This document shows, piece by piece, positions 1 through 8,139 of a stretch of DNA of 64,000 nucleotides (position 1 is its first letter; every line of letters starts with the position of its first letter). Where the stretch lies: positions 62,001 through 126,000 of the forward strand of contig DATJPY010000052.1 in NCBI GenBank assembly GCA_035506135.1. Reading direction: 5' to 3'. This DNA is from DATJPY01 sp035506135. Its GTDB lineage: Bacteria; Myxococcota_A; UBA9160; PR03. Below the pieces are notes generated by a model. That model made no database searches. It was not told where the DNA came from and saw only the letters and a list, made by a program, of their open reading frames with translations. The position numbers were made by a program, and so were the translations under genes.

Positions 1-2
1 CG

Positions 3-632
3 TCGGACGGGCGGGGTGCGACCCCCGACGAGGACGCGGCGCTGCGCCACCTGGCGCGCGATGCACCGCCCCTCGATCCCTCGGTGGTCTTCCAGCCGAC
101 GGCGGTGCGCGTGTGCCGCGACGACGCGCAGCTCTACGTCGCCTTCCAGTGCGCGGACCGCGACATCTGGGGGAGCTTCAGCGGCCGCAACGCGCCGATC
201 TATACCGAGGAGGTCGTCGAGGCCTTCCTCGCGCCCGACGGCGACGTGCGGCGCTACGTCGAGCTCGAGACGAGCCCGCGTGGGGCGTGGTTCGAGGCGC
301 TCGTCGAGAGCCCCGAGCGACGGCGCCGCGGGATGCGCGTCGACCGGGGGTGGCGCTGCGAGGGCTGGCAGCGCGCAGTTCGCGTGCGCGGAGCCTTGAA
401 GGGCCGGCCGGGAGGCGAGGGCGGGCCGGATTGCTGGTGGAGCGTCGAGTGGGCCATCCCCTTCGCGTCGCTGCCCGGCGGCGTGGCTCCGCGCCCCGGC
501 GATCGCTGGCGGGCCAACTTCTTCCGCATCGACGCGGCCGGCGGCGGGCAGTTCAGCGCCTGGTCGCCGACGTTCGCCGATCCCCCCGACTTCCACCTGC
601 CGGAACGCTTCGGAGTCGTGGAGTTCGGCTGA
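3..632 (+). CDS. CBM9-like carbohydrate-binding domain protein, 5' end off-window
   Basis: The frame is open from base 3 to TGA at 630-632 (about 209 residues), so the true start probably lies left of the window; a GTG at 84 is possible but would discard in-frame sequence. Segments such as 'QLYVAFQCAD', 'DRWRANFFRID' and the C-terminal 'FHLPERFGVVEF' follow the beta-sandwich pattern of carbohydrate-binding family 9 (DOMON-like) domains, which bind sugars and often sit at the end of secreted or outer-membrane proteins. No catalytic motif is visible. It ends before a strong hairpin shared with the convergent cyclase gene. Confidence 0.7.
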   Translation, partial: SDGRGATPDEDAALRHLARDAPPLDPSVVFQPTAVRVCRDDAQLYVAFQCADRDIWGSFSGRNAPIYTEEVVEAFLAPDGDVRRYVELETSPRGAWFEALVESPERRRRGMRVDRGWRCEGWQRAVRVRGALKGRPGGEGGPDCWWSVEWAIPFASLPGGVAPRPGDRWRANFFRIDAAGGGQFSAWSPTFADPPDFHLPERFGVVEFG

Positions 633-723
633 CCTGTGACGCGCTTCACAGCGCCGCGCCGCGGAGCGGCCCAAGCTCCTCCCATCTGGCGACGAGTCTC
701 CCCCAACCCGGAAGGTCGTCGCC

Positions 724-766
724 CGGAGCCCGGCGGCACCGTGCGCGCGCGTGCCGTCGGGCTCCG
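724..766. terminator. Bidirectional hairpin between convergent genes
   Basis: Bases 725-739 pair with 751-765 over 15 positions with a single G-T wobble, extended by C724-G766, around an 11-base loop. On the + strand the stem is followed by a pyrimidine run (CCCCTCCCTTC) instead of a true T-tract. It lies between the stop of the CBM9-like gene (632) and the stop of the convergent cyclase gene (776), so it can serve transcripts from both sides. Confidence 0.6.
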
Positions 767-775
767 CCCCTCCCT

Positions 776-3700
776 TCAGCGCGCGGCGCGCAGGCAGGCG
801 AGCAGCTCCGGATGCTCCTCGAGCGAGCGGGCGAGCGCGTCGGCGATGCCCTCAGCGCGCGCCTCGATCTGCGCGGCCTCCTCCGCCGCGCCCGCGCGGC
901 GGGCCAGCTCGGACAGGCGGCGCAGCGGCCGCCATGCGCCGCGCGGATGGCCGATCGACTCCGCGACGCGGACCGCCTCGCGCAGGGCCCCGCGCGCGCT
1001 CTCGCGTTCGTCCATCGCGAGCAGCGCCTCGCCCTCGAGCAGGCGGGCGCGCGCCTCGAGCTTGCGAGCGCGGAAGCGGACCGCGCCGGCGAGTTCCTCG
1101 CGCGCACACGCGAGCGCGCGATCGGGAGCGCCCCGGGCGAGCGCCTCCCGGCCGAGCGCGTGCTCGAGGTGGAGCGAGTAGCGCCAGCGCATGAACGGGC
1201 TCGCGCGGGCCACGCGCTCGCGCAGCCGCGCGAGCAGCTCCCCGGCGCGGGCGGTCTCGCCGAGCGCCATGTGGTCGAAGGCGAGGTTGATCTCGGCGTT
1301 GGCAATGATCTCGTCGTCGCCGAACTCGCGCGCGAGCTCGGCGGCGAGGCGGTTGTGCTCCATGGCGCGCGCGTAGCTCCCGATCTCGCCATAGCACCAG
1401 CCGAGCGTGTTGAGGATGCGGGAGCGCCAGGCGCGGTCGCCGATCCGCTCCGTGGTCTCGCGGGCCTGCTCGAGATGCGAGAGCGCGCGGCCGTAGTCGC
1501 CGAGGCAGCAGGCGGCCTTGCCGACGAACCAGGACGACCAGAACAACATGTGCGCCAGGCCGAGGCGGCGCGCGATGGGCACCAGCGGCTCACCGATCTC
1601 CAGGGCTCGCTTGAAGTCGCCGGTCCACTCGGCCGCATCCAACAGGAAGACGCCGGCGACCGTCGCGCCGATCTCGTCGCCCGTCGCCCGGGCGCGGGCG
1701 AGCGCTTCGCGCGAGAGCGCCTCGAAGGCATCGATCGCACCGAACGCGACGACCTGCCGGAAGGCCTCGGCCGTGAGCGCCATGGCTTCCCCCGGCGCCG
1801 CATCACCGGCTCGCGCGATCGAGAGCGCTTCGGAGGCGACCTCCTGCGTGCGGTCGAAGTCGTGCGCCCACACGTAGCTGTGTCCTGCTTGACCGAGGTT
1901 CAGGGCGCGGGCCAGCGGGTCGGCGCTCTGCCCGGCAGCTCGCACGAAGGCCTCGGCCGAGGCGCGGTACTCGGAGAGGTAGAGGCAGGCCAGCGCGAGT
2001 CGCTCCTCGAGCGCGCGGCGCCTGTCCGCGGTGACCGCCGCGCCGAGCCGGTCGGCGATGGCGAGCGCGCTCCGGCAGTGCTCGGCGACGGTGGCGCTCG
2101 CGTAGCCCGCCGCGGCCTTGGCGGCAGCGCGCTCGTGGTAGTCGAGCGCGCGATCCCAGTCCTCGCCGTGCTCGAAGTGGTGGGCGAGGGTCTCGTAGTG
2201 CTCCGCGAGGCGGTCGGCGTAGAGCGCCTCGATGGCGAGCCCGATCGTGCGGTGCAGTCCCTTGCGACGCTCGCGCAGGATGCTCCGGTAGGCGGCGTCG
2301 TGGGTCAGCGCGTGCTTGAACATGTACGCGAGCTCGGGATGCGCTGCCTTCTCGTAGATCAGCTCGAGCGCGCGCAGCTCCTCGACCTGGTGCGGGAGCG
2401 ATTCGCCGGCCTCGGTGATCCGGGCGAGGAGCCGCAAGGCGAACTCGCGCCCGATCACCGAGGCGACCTGGATCGCGCGCTTCGGCTCTTCGCCCAGCCG
2501 ATCGATGCGCGCCATCAGGAGGTCGTGGATCGTGTCCGGCACCGCGATGGCCTCGGGGGCGCGATCGAGCACGAACGCCTCGCCCTCGCGGTGCAGGACG
2601 CCCTGCTCGAGCAGCGACTTGGCGACCTCCTCGACGAAGAGCGCGTTCCCCTCGGCCTTGCGCGCCACCAGCTCGCACACCGCGGGCGGCACCTCGCGGC
2701 TGTCGAGCAGCGAGCGGGTCATGCGCGCCATCTCGGCGTCGGAGAGCGGCCGCAGGGCGACGCGGGCGTGGTAGCTGCGGTCGCCGAAGGGCTGGCGGTA
2801 GCCGGGCCGGTGCGAGCACACCAGGAGCGCGCGCATCCCCGGCACCACGTCCGCCAGGAAGGCCAGGTACTCCTCGGATGCGCGGTCGATCCAGTGCAGA
2901 TCCTCGATCGCCAGGACCAGCGGGTCTGTGGCGGCGGCGCGGAGCGCGAGCGCCTTGAGCGCCCCGAAGGTCTGGCTGCGGCGGCTCGCGGCGTCGAGGG
3001 CCGCGGCCGCCTCGTCGCCCGCCGGCAGCGACAGCAGGAGACGCACGAACGGCAGCGCCCAGGCCAGGTCGGCGCCGAGCGCGAGCACGGCCGCGTCGAC
3101 CTTGGCGACGGCCGCCGCCTCGTCGTCGCGGTCGTCGATACCGAACCAACGTCTGAGCGCGTCGACGATCGGCAGGAAGGCGGTCGCGCTTCCGTACGAG
3201 GCGCAGCGCCCCTCGATCCACACGTGCGGCGCTCCGGCCAACGAGCTCCGGAACTCGTAGAGCAGGCGCGACTTCCCGATCCCGGCGTCGCCGGCCAGGA
3301 ACACCACCTGGCCGCTCCCTCGCCGCGCGCTCTCGAAGGCGTCGGTGAGCGCGGCGAGCTCGTGCTCGCGGCCCGTGAAGGCCGTGAGCCCGCGGTCGGC
3401 GAGGACGTCGATGCGACGGCGCCCCCGGCGCTCCGAGAGCATCTCGAAGGCCGCTACCGGCTGGCTCTTGCCCTTGAGCTCGAGGGGACCGACCGAGCGC
3501 TCCTCGAACAGGCCCTCGACGAGGCGGTGGGTCGCCTCTGAGACGAGCACCGAGCCGGGCGCCGCGGCCGCCTGCAGGCGGGCCGCGAGATTCGTCGTGT
3601 CGCCGATCGCGGTGTAGTCCATGCGCAGGTCGTTGCCGATGCGGCCCACCACCACCGGGCCGGTGTGGATTCCGATGCGCATGCGGAACTCGATGCCACG

Positions 3701-4240
3701 CGTGGCGTGGATCTCGCGCGCCAGCGGCTGGATCGCGGACTGCATCGCGAGGCCCGCCATCACGGCGCGGCGCGGCGCGTCCTCGAGCGCGAGCGGGGCG
3801 CCGAACAGCGCCATCACGCCGTCGCCGGTGAACTGGTTGACCACGCCCTCGAAGTGGTGCACCTCGGCGAGCAGCGCCTGGACGCAGCGCTCCATCCAGG
3901 CATGGAGGTCCTCGGGATCCACCCGCTCGCCGATCGAGGTGAAGCCCACCGCGTCGGCGAAGAGCACCGTCACGATCTTGCGCTCCCCCTCGAGTGCGGA
4001 GCGCTGGCGCAGGATCCGCTCGGCCAGGTGCGCGGGTGTGTAGGAGAGGGGCTGCCGGGACGGGGGGGCACCCTCGGCGGGCGCCGCCGCGGTCACCGCG
4101 GCGCCGCAGCCGTCGCAGAAGCGCGCGCCCGGTCGCAGCAGGCGACCGCAGCCCGAGCACGAGGCCGCCAGGGACGCGCCGCAGGCATCGCAGAAGCGGG
4201 CGTCTTCGCGATTCTCGTGCTCGCAGCGGCCGCAGCGAAT
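776..4240 (-). CDS. Class III adenylate/guanylate cyclase with zinc ribbons, AAA ATPase and TPR repeats
   Basis: A protein of 1154 residues. The first 45 residues hold two zinc ribbons (CGRC...CDAC and CSGC...CDGC). The cyclase catalytic domain (about 85-270) shows 'VLFADAVGFTSIGE' and 'NQFTGDGVMALFG', which carry the two metal-binding aspartates. An ATPase of the signalling type follows (Walker A 'GDAGIGKSRLL' near 317, Walker B 'LAIEDLHWID'), and the C-terminal 400 residues are TPR-like helices. The family is taken to make cyclic nucleotides under control of the ATPase/TPR part; no ligand is known here. Only GTG at 4096 is an ordinary start and it would remove the ribbons. The ATT at 4240-4238 sits exactly where relatives have ATG and has GGAG six bases upstream, so I start there. 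Confidence 0.85.
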   Translation of the reverse strand: MRCGRCEHENREDARFCDACGASLAASCSGCGRLLRPGARFCDGCGAAVTAAAPAEGAPPSRQPLSYTPAHLAERILRQRSALEGERKIVTVLFADAVGFTSIGERVDPEDLHAWMERCVQALLAEVHHFEGVVNQFTGDGVMALFGAPLALEDAPRRAVMAGLAMQSAIQPLAREIHATRGIEFRMRIGIHTGPVVVGRIGNDLRMDYTAIGDTTNLAARLQAAAAPGSVLVSEATHRLVEGLFEERSVGPLELKGKSQPVAAFEMLSERRGRRRIDVLADRGLTAFTGREHELAALTDAFESARRGSGQVVFLAGDAGIGKSRLLYEFRSSLAGAPHVWIEGRCASYGSATAFLPIVDALRRWFGIDDRDDEAAAVAKVDAAVLALGADLAWALPFVRLLLSLPAGDEAAAALDAASRRSQTFGALKALALRAAATDPLVLAIEDLHWIDRASEEYLAFLADVVPGMRALLVCSHRPGYRQPFGDRSYHARVALRPLSDAEMARMTRSLLDSREVPPAVCELVARKAEGNALFVEEVAKSLLEQGVLHREGEAFVLDRAPEAIAVPDTIHDLLMARIDRLGEEPKRAIQVASVIGREFALRLLARITEAGESLPHQVEELRALELIYEKAAHPELAYMFKHALTHDAAYRSILRERRKGLHRTIGLAIEALYADRLAEHYETLAHHFEHGEDWDRALDYHERAAAKAAAGYASATVAEHCRSALAIADRLGAAVTADRRRALEERLALACLYLSEYRASAEAFVRAAGQSADPLARALNLGQAGHSYVWAHDFDRTQEVASEALSIARAGDAAPGEAMALTAEAFRQVVAFGAIDAFEALSREALARARATGDEIGATVAGVFLLDAAEWTGDFKRALEIGEPLVPIARRLGLAHMLFWSSWFVGKAACCLGDYGRALSHLEQARETTERIGDRAWRSRILNTLGWCYGEIGSYARAMEHNRLAAELAREFGDDEIIANAEINLAFDHMALGETARAGELLARLRERVARASPFMRWRYSLHLEHALGREALARGAPDRALACAREELAGAVRFRARKLEARARLLEGEALLAMDERESARGALREAVRVAESIGHPRGAWRPLRRLSELARRAGAAEEAAQIEARAEGIADALARSLEEHPELLACLRAAR

Positions 4241-4345
4241 GGCCTTCTCCCGATCGGGCGCCTGCAGCGAAACGCCAACATATCACGGCGCGGGCGGGCA
4301 GGGTCGCGCGTGCTATGGATCCCGCGCTCCGGAGGGGAGGTGCCC

Positions 4346-4978
4346 ATGCTGCGCAGCCTGCTGCCCCGCCAGCCCGAGTTCTTCGAGCTCTTCTCGCGCC
4401 ACGCGGCGCTGTCGGTCGAAGGGGCCGGGCTGCTGCGAGCGCTGGTCGCAGACCTCGGCAGCGGCCAGGCGGAGGAGCGCGCCGCGCGCATCCGCTCGGT
4501 CGAGCACGAGGCCGACGCGCTGTGCCAGCGCGCCATCGAGCGGGTGCACGAGTCGTTCGTGACCCCGATCGACCGCAGCGACGTGCTCGCCATCGCGAGC
4601 CGCCTCGACGACATCATGGACCACATCGAGGCGGTGTCGCAGCGGCTCTGGCTCTACGAGATCGAGCAGCCGACCCCGGAGATGTGTGAGATGGCGGACC
4701 ACCTGGTGCGCGCCGTCGAGGCGATGCAACGGACCGTCGATGCGCTGCGGCAACGGCTCGCGGCCGCGGAGGTGCGCGTGCTGTGCAACGCGGTGAAGGC
4801 AGTCGAGAAGGAGAACGACCGGCTGCTGCGGCGTGCGACGGCGCGGCTGTTCCGCGAGGAGGGCGATCCGAAGACGCTGATCAAGTGGAAGGAGATCTAC
4901 GAGGACATCGAGGCGGCGATCGACCGCTGCGAGGACGTCGCCAACGTGATCGAAGGCGTGGTGCTCGAGAACGCCTGA
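4346..4978 (+). CDS. DUF47/PhoU-like phosphate transport accessory protein
   Basis: 210 residues, all alpha-helical, with the pattern of the DUF47 (Pit accessory, TIGR00153) family: 'FFELFSRHAALSVEGA' near the N-terminus, 'HEADALCQRAIERV', 'RSDVLAIASRLDDIMDHIE' and a C-terminal 'CEDVANVIEGVVLENA'. Members form helical bundles that bind metal-phosphate and regulate the low-affinity phosphate permease encoded next door. The ATG at 4346 has a strong GGAGGGGAGG site five bases upstream. Its stop overlaps the permease start as ATGA, so the two proteins should be made in a coupled way. Confidence 0.9.
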   Translation: MLRSLLPRQPEFFELFSRHAALSVEGAGLLRALVADLGSGQAEERAARIRSVEHEADALCQRAIERVHESFVTPIDRSDVLAIASRLDDIMDHIEAVSQRLWLYEIEQPTPEMCEMADHLVRAVEAMQRTVDALRQRLAAAEVRVLCNAVKAVEKENDRLLRRATARLFREEGDPKTLIKWKEIYEDIEAAIDRCEDVANVIEGVVLENA

Positions 4979-5970
4979 TGCACGGCCTCCTGCTCGCCGT
5001 GGTCGCCGTCGCGCTGCTGTTCGACTACACGAACGGCTTCCACGACGCGGCGAACGCGGTGGCCACCTCGATCTCGACCCGCGCGGTGCCCCCGAACGTC
5101 GCGCTCCTGGCCGCGGCGGTCCTGAACGTGATCGGCGCCGTGGTCTCGACGCACGTGGCGGCCACGCTCGCCAAGGGCATCGTCGAGCCGGCGGCGGTCA
5201 CGGCGCCGGTGATGCTCGGCGGGCTCGTGGGCGCGATCGCCTGGAACCTGCTCACCTGGTGGTGGGCGCTGCCGTCGAGCTCCTCGCACTGTCTCATCGG
5301 AGGCGTGGCGGGCGCGGTGCTCGCGACCGCGGGGCCGCAGCAGGTCCAGTGGCGCGGGATCCTCGACAAGGTATTGATCCCCACCGTGCTGGCCCCGCTG
5401 ATCGGCTTCGCCTTCGGCATCGCCATCATGGTCTCGATCTTCTGGATCTTCCGCGGAGCCCACCCGGGTCGCGCCATGCGCCGCTTCCGCCTGGCGCAGC
5501 TCGGCTCCGCCTCGGTCATGGCGTTCAGCCACGGCTCGAACGACGCGCAGAAGACGATGGGCGTGATCACGCTGGCGCTGTTCGCGGGCGGCGCGATCCC
5601 GAGCCTCGACGTGCCTCTCTGGGTCAAGCTCGCATCGGCCGCGGCGATGGGGCTCGGCACCTACGCGGGCGGCAAGCGCATCATCCGTACGCTCGGGATG
5701 CGGCTCGTGCGGCTCACGCCGGCGCACGGCTTCGCGGCCGAGACGGCGGCGTCGGCGGTGCTGCTCGGCACCGCGTACCTCGGCTACCCGATCTCGACGA
5801 CGCACGTGATCACGACCTCGATCATGGGGGTGGGCGCCAGCGAGCGGCTGTCCGCGGTGCGCTGGGGGCTGACGCGCGACATCGCGCTCGCCTGGCTCTT
5901 CACGCTCCCGGCGGCCGGAGCCGTCGGCGCGCTCTGCGCGCGCGTGGCGGTGGGGATCGCGGCCCGATGA
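4978..5970 (+). CDS. pit: PiT-family inorganic phosphate permease
   Basis: 330 residues, about ten hydrophobic spans. Both halves carry the PiT signature: 'NGFHDAANAVAT' near residue 20 and 'FSHGSNDAQKTMGVI' near 180, the inverted-repeat motif that binds phosphate with a cation. The length is short for bacterial Pit proteins because the central cytoplasmic loop is small. The gene starts inside the stop of the DUF47 gene (ATGA) and its own stop overlaps the start of a membrane protein gene in the same way. Substrate could be phosphate or, less likely, sulfate. Confidence 0.92.
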   Translation: MHGLLLAVVAVALLFDYTNGFHDAANAVATSISTRAVPPNVALLAAAVLNVIGAVVSTHVAATLAKGIVEPAAVTAPVMLGGLVGAIAWNLLTWWWALPSSSSHCLIGGVAGAVLATAGPQQVQWRGILDKVLIPTVLAPLIGFAFGIAIMVSIFWIFRGAHPGRAMRRFRLAQLGSASVMAFSHGSNDAQKTMGVITLALFAGGAIPSLDVPLWVKLASAAAMGLGTYAGGKRIIRTLGMRLVRLTPAHGFAAETAASAVLLGTAYLGYPISTTHVITTSIMGVGASERLSAVRWGLTRDIALAWLFTLPAAGAVGALCARVAVGIAAR

Positions 5971-6704
5971 GCGACGCCGAGCCGCGCCGCAGCGACTGGC
6001 GCGTCTGGCTCGGGCTCGTCCTCACCGCCGGCTGGCTCACGGCGGGCTTCGTCTACATCGACCGCTCGATCGGCTGGGACCGCTTCTTCCACCAATCGCT
6101 CGGCGACGTCGGCCAGTTCATCGAGGGCGCCTTCGCGCCACTTGCATTCCTCTGGCTGGTGCTCGGGCTCTCGCTGCAGCAAAGCGAGCTCGCCGGGAAC
6201 AACCGAGCGATCCAGCGCCAGTACGAGCTGATGCAGCGCACGGCAGAGCACGCCGAGGTGCAGACGCGCGCGATCGCCGCCAACGAGCTGCACGCGCGTC
6301 AGGACACCTTCATCGATCTGGCCCAGATGGTGGGTCGCCAGCTCGATACGATTGCCGGCTTCCTCTACATGTCGAGCCAGGGCTCGGCGGGCGACGGCGT
6401 GGTGAGCGACGAGGAGATGGACGCGCTCTGGAGCCGGCTCTCGACCGGCGAGCAGACGCTCTTCTGCCGCCGCATGATCAGCCTGCGCTTCGCGGCCGAC
6501 GGCGACCGCGCGGCCCGCGAGCTGTTCTGGGGCACGCCGATCCGCAGCCGCCACAGCGAGAACTTCCTGCTGAGCTTCGAGCGGCTGCTCGGCGCCGCGG
6601 AGGGATGTGATCCCGATGGCATGATCATGGACGCGCTGCGCGGCGGCGCCCAGGGGCGCGTCTACCGGATCATCCGCGAGCTGCGCGAGCTCCCGGCGGA
6701 CTGA
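5967..6704 (+). CDS. Membrane protein with two N-terminal helices and a coiled coil
   Basis: I do not recognise a named family. The 245-residue product has two hydrophobic segments (about 13-30 and 45-66, 'FAPLAFLWLVLGLSLQQ'), then a polar helical stretch (about 67-115) with coiled-coil character, then a cytoplasmic helical domain rich in acidic and arginine residues. It is coupled to the phosphate permease by an ATGA overlap, so it may be made with the transporter, but nothing shows a role in phosphate uptake. Its last 35 bases overlap the convergent VOC gene at 6670. Confidence 0.75.
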   Translation: MSDAEPRRSDWRVWLGLVLTAGWLTAGFVYIDRSIGWDRFFHQSLGDVGQFIEGAFAPLAFLWLVLGLSLQQSELAGNNRAIQRQYELMQRTAEHAEVQTRAIAANELHARQDTFIDLAQMVGRQLDTIAGFLYMSSQGSAGDGVVSDEEMDALWSRLSTGEQTLFCRRMISLRFAADGDRAARELFWGTPIRSRHSENFLLSFERLLGAAEGCDPDGMIMDALRGGAQGRVYRIIRELRELPAD

Positions 6705-7062
6705 TCAGCTCGATCACGTTTCCGTCCGGGTCGCGGACCCAGAGCTGGCCGAGCTCGGCGCTGGTCTCCAGCACCTCGAGGCCGTGGGCGCGCAGCGCCG
6801 CCGCCGCAGCGTCGTAGTCGTCGATCTGGAAGGCGGCGTGGTTGGCGAGCGGCGACAGCTTGGGCGGCGGGGATCCCGTCTCGAAGCCGGCCGGCGCCTC
6901 GATCAGGTGCACCTCGGTGTCGCCGATGCGGTACCAGGTGCCGGCCACCCCGAACGACGGGCGGGCGATCTCGCCGAACCCGAGCATCTCGCCGTAGAAG
7001 CGCCGCGAGGCGGCGAGGTCCCGCACCGCGAACGAGACGTGATGGCCGCGCAGCACCTTCAT
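6670..7062 (-). CDS. VOC-superfamily glyoxalase/dioxygenase-like protein
   Basis: 130 residues forming one vicinal-oxygen-chelate unit: N-terminal 'GHHVSFAVRDLAASRRFYGE', middle 'LANHAAFQIDDYDAA' and C-terminal 'LWVRDPDGNVIELI'. The histidine, second histidine and glutamate of these blocks are the usual metal ligands, so the metal site looks complete. Substrate cannot be read from sequence; glyoxalase I, fosfomycin-resistance-like and extradiol dioxygenase relatives share the fold. Its start overlaps the stop of a second VOC gene (ATGA). Its end runs 35 bases into the convergent membrane-protein gene. Confidence 0.85.
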   Translation of the reverse strand: MKVLRGHHVSFAVRDLAASRRFYGEMLGFGEIARPSFGVAGTWYRIGDTEVHLIEAPAGFETGSPPPKLSPLANHAAFQIDDYDAAAAALRAHGLEVLETSAELGQLWVRDPDGNVIELISPPGARAARG

Positions 7063-7487
7063 CGCACCGCCTCCTTGCGGGCCTCGGCGACCGCCAGGCC
7101 CACCTCCTGTCCGTAGGAGATCTCGAGGTTGTGGCCGTCGGGGTCGCGGATGAAGGCCCAGTATCCGACGGGATAGCCCGAGTCGATCGGTCCGAGCGCG
7201 AGCCGGTCATCCCGCGTTGCCTCCGAGCATAGGCGGTCGACCTCCTCGCGGGAGGCGCAGCCGAGCCCCAGGTGGCAGAAGCCGGCAAGTCGCGCGTCGA
7301 CCCGTCCCTCGATCAGCACGATCACGAAGGGCCGCGTCAGGTCCGAGAGCCAGGCCACCTCGGTCGCCTCGCGCCGTCGGTGCACGACCTGCATCCGGGC
7401 GAACCGCTCGTAGAACGCGATGCTGGCGGTGACGTCGCGCACCACCAGCGCCACGTGGGTGAGCCCGACGTCCGTCCTCGGCTGCAC
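7059..7487 (-). CDS. VOC-superfamily protein
   Basis: About 142 residues with the VOC pattern 'GLTHVALVVRDVTASIAFYE', 'GFCHLGLGCASREEVDRL' and 'AFIRDPDGHNLEISYG', giving the H, H and E metal ligands. The best start is GTG at 7487, just before the first beta strand; the frame stays open further upstream but is not conserved-looking and would run into the divergent VOC gene. It is translationally coupled to the VOC gene at 6670-7062. The two are probably a small operon facing the third VOC gene and the aldehyde dehydrogenase. Confidence 0.8.
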   Translation of the reverse strand: MQPRTDVGLTHVALVVRDVTASIAFYERFARMQVVHRRREATEVAWLSDLTRPFVIVLIEGRVDARLAGFCHLGLGCASREEVDRLCSEATRDDRLALGPIDSGYPVGYWAFIRDPDGHNLEISYGQEVGLAVAEARKEAVR

Positions 7488-7580
7488 GCCCGGAGACTGC
7501 CACGGCCGGAGGTCGGGCGCCCGCGCGCCGTTCGCCGCTACAATCGGTGCCGACGCGGATCCCAGATCGGGAGGATCGAG

Positions 7581-8102
7581 ATGGGCTTTCATCACATCGC
7601 CCTCGCCACCCGCGACCTCGAGGCCACGCACCGCTTCTATACGGAGGCGATGGGCTTCGAGCTGGCCAAGGTGGTGGCCGGCAAGTCGCCCGAGGGTGGC
7701 TGGGCCAAGCACGTCTTCTACCGCACGCCGGGCGGCGACATGATCGCCTTCTGGGACCTGCACGACGCCGGCCTGCCCGCGGACTGGTCGCCGGCCCTCT
7801 CGACCGGGCTCGGCCTCCCCGTGTGGGCCAACCACATTGCCTTCCGCGCGCACGACCTCGACGAGATCGACAGCCGCAAGCGCCGCTGGCTCGCGCTCGG
7901 TCACGACGTCATGGAGATCGACCACGGCTGGTGCGTGTCGATCTACACCGTCGACCCGAGCGGTACGCTCGTCGAGTGGTGCACTGACACCGCGACGCTC
8001 GGTGCGGCCGACCGCGACGAGGCGGAGCGGCTGCTCGCGGATCCGAATCCGCCGCTCGAGTCGGCGCCGCCCGGCGTCCTGCACAAGGCGCCCGGGCGTT
8101 GA
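7581..8102 (+). CDS. VOC-superfamily extradiol dioxygenase-like protein
   Basis: 173 residues. N-terminal 'MGFHHIALATRDLEATHRFY', a central 'WANHIAFRAHDLDEIDSR' and C-terminal 'IYTVDPSGTLVEWCTDT' match the VOC fold with H, H and E at the metal positions. It differs from the two neighbours by a 30-residue C-terminal tail. The ATG at 7581 has GGGAGG eight bases upstream. A TACAAT at 7539-7544 could be a -10 box, though no good -35 is visible. It is followed 37 bases later by an aldehyde dehydrogenase on the same strand, which suggests a shared catabolic role, inferred from position only. Confidence 0.85.
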   Translation: MGFHHIALATRDLEATHRFYTEAMGFELAKVVAGKSPEGGWAKHVFYRTPGGDMIAFWDLHDAGLPADWSPALSTGLGLPVWANHIAFRAHDLDEIDSRKRRWLALGHDVMEIDHGWCVSIYTVDPSGTLVEWCTDTATLGAADRDEAERLLADPNPPLESAPPGVLHKAPGR

Positions 8103-8139
8103 CCCGCCTGTCACACCATCCATCCACGAGGAGAGATCG

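Noticed and set aside
113..3541. Very long + strand reading frame of 1142 codons
   Set aside because: It is the antisense shadow of the cyclase gene; in high-GC DNA the opposite frame stays open. The minus frame has clear cyclase, ATPase and TPR motifs.
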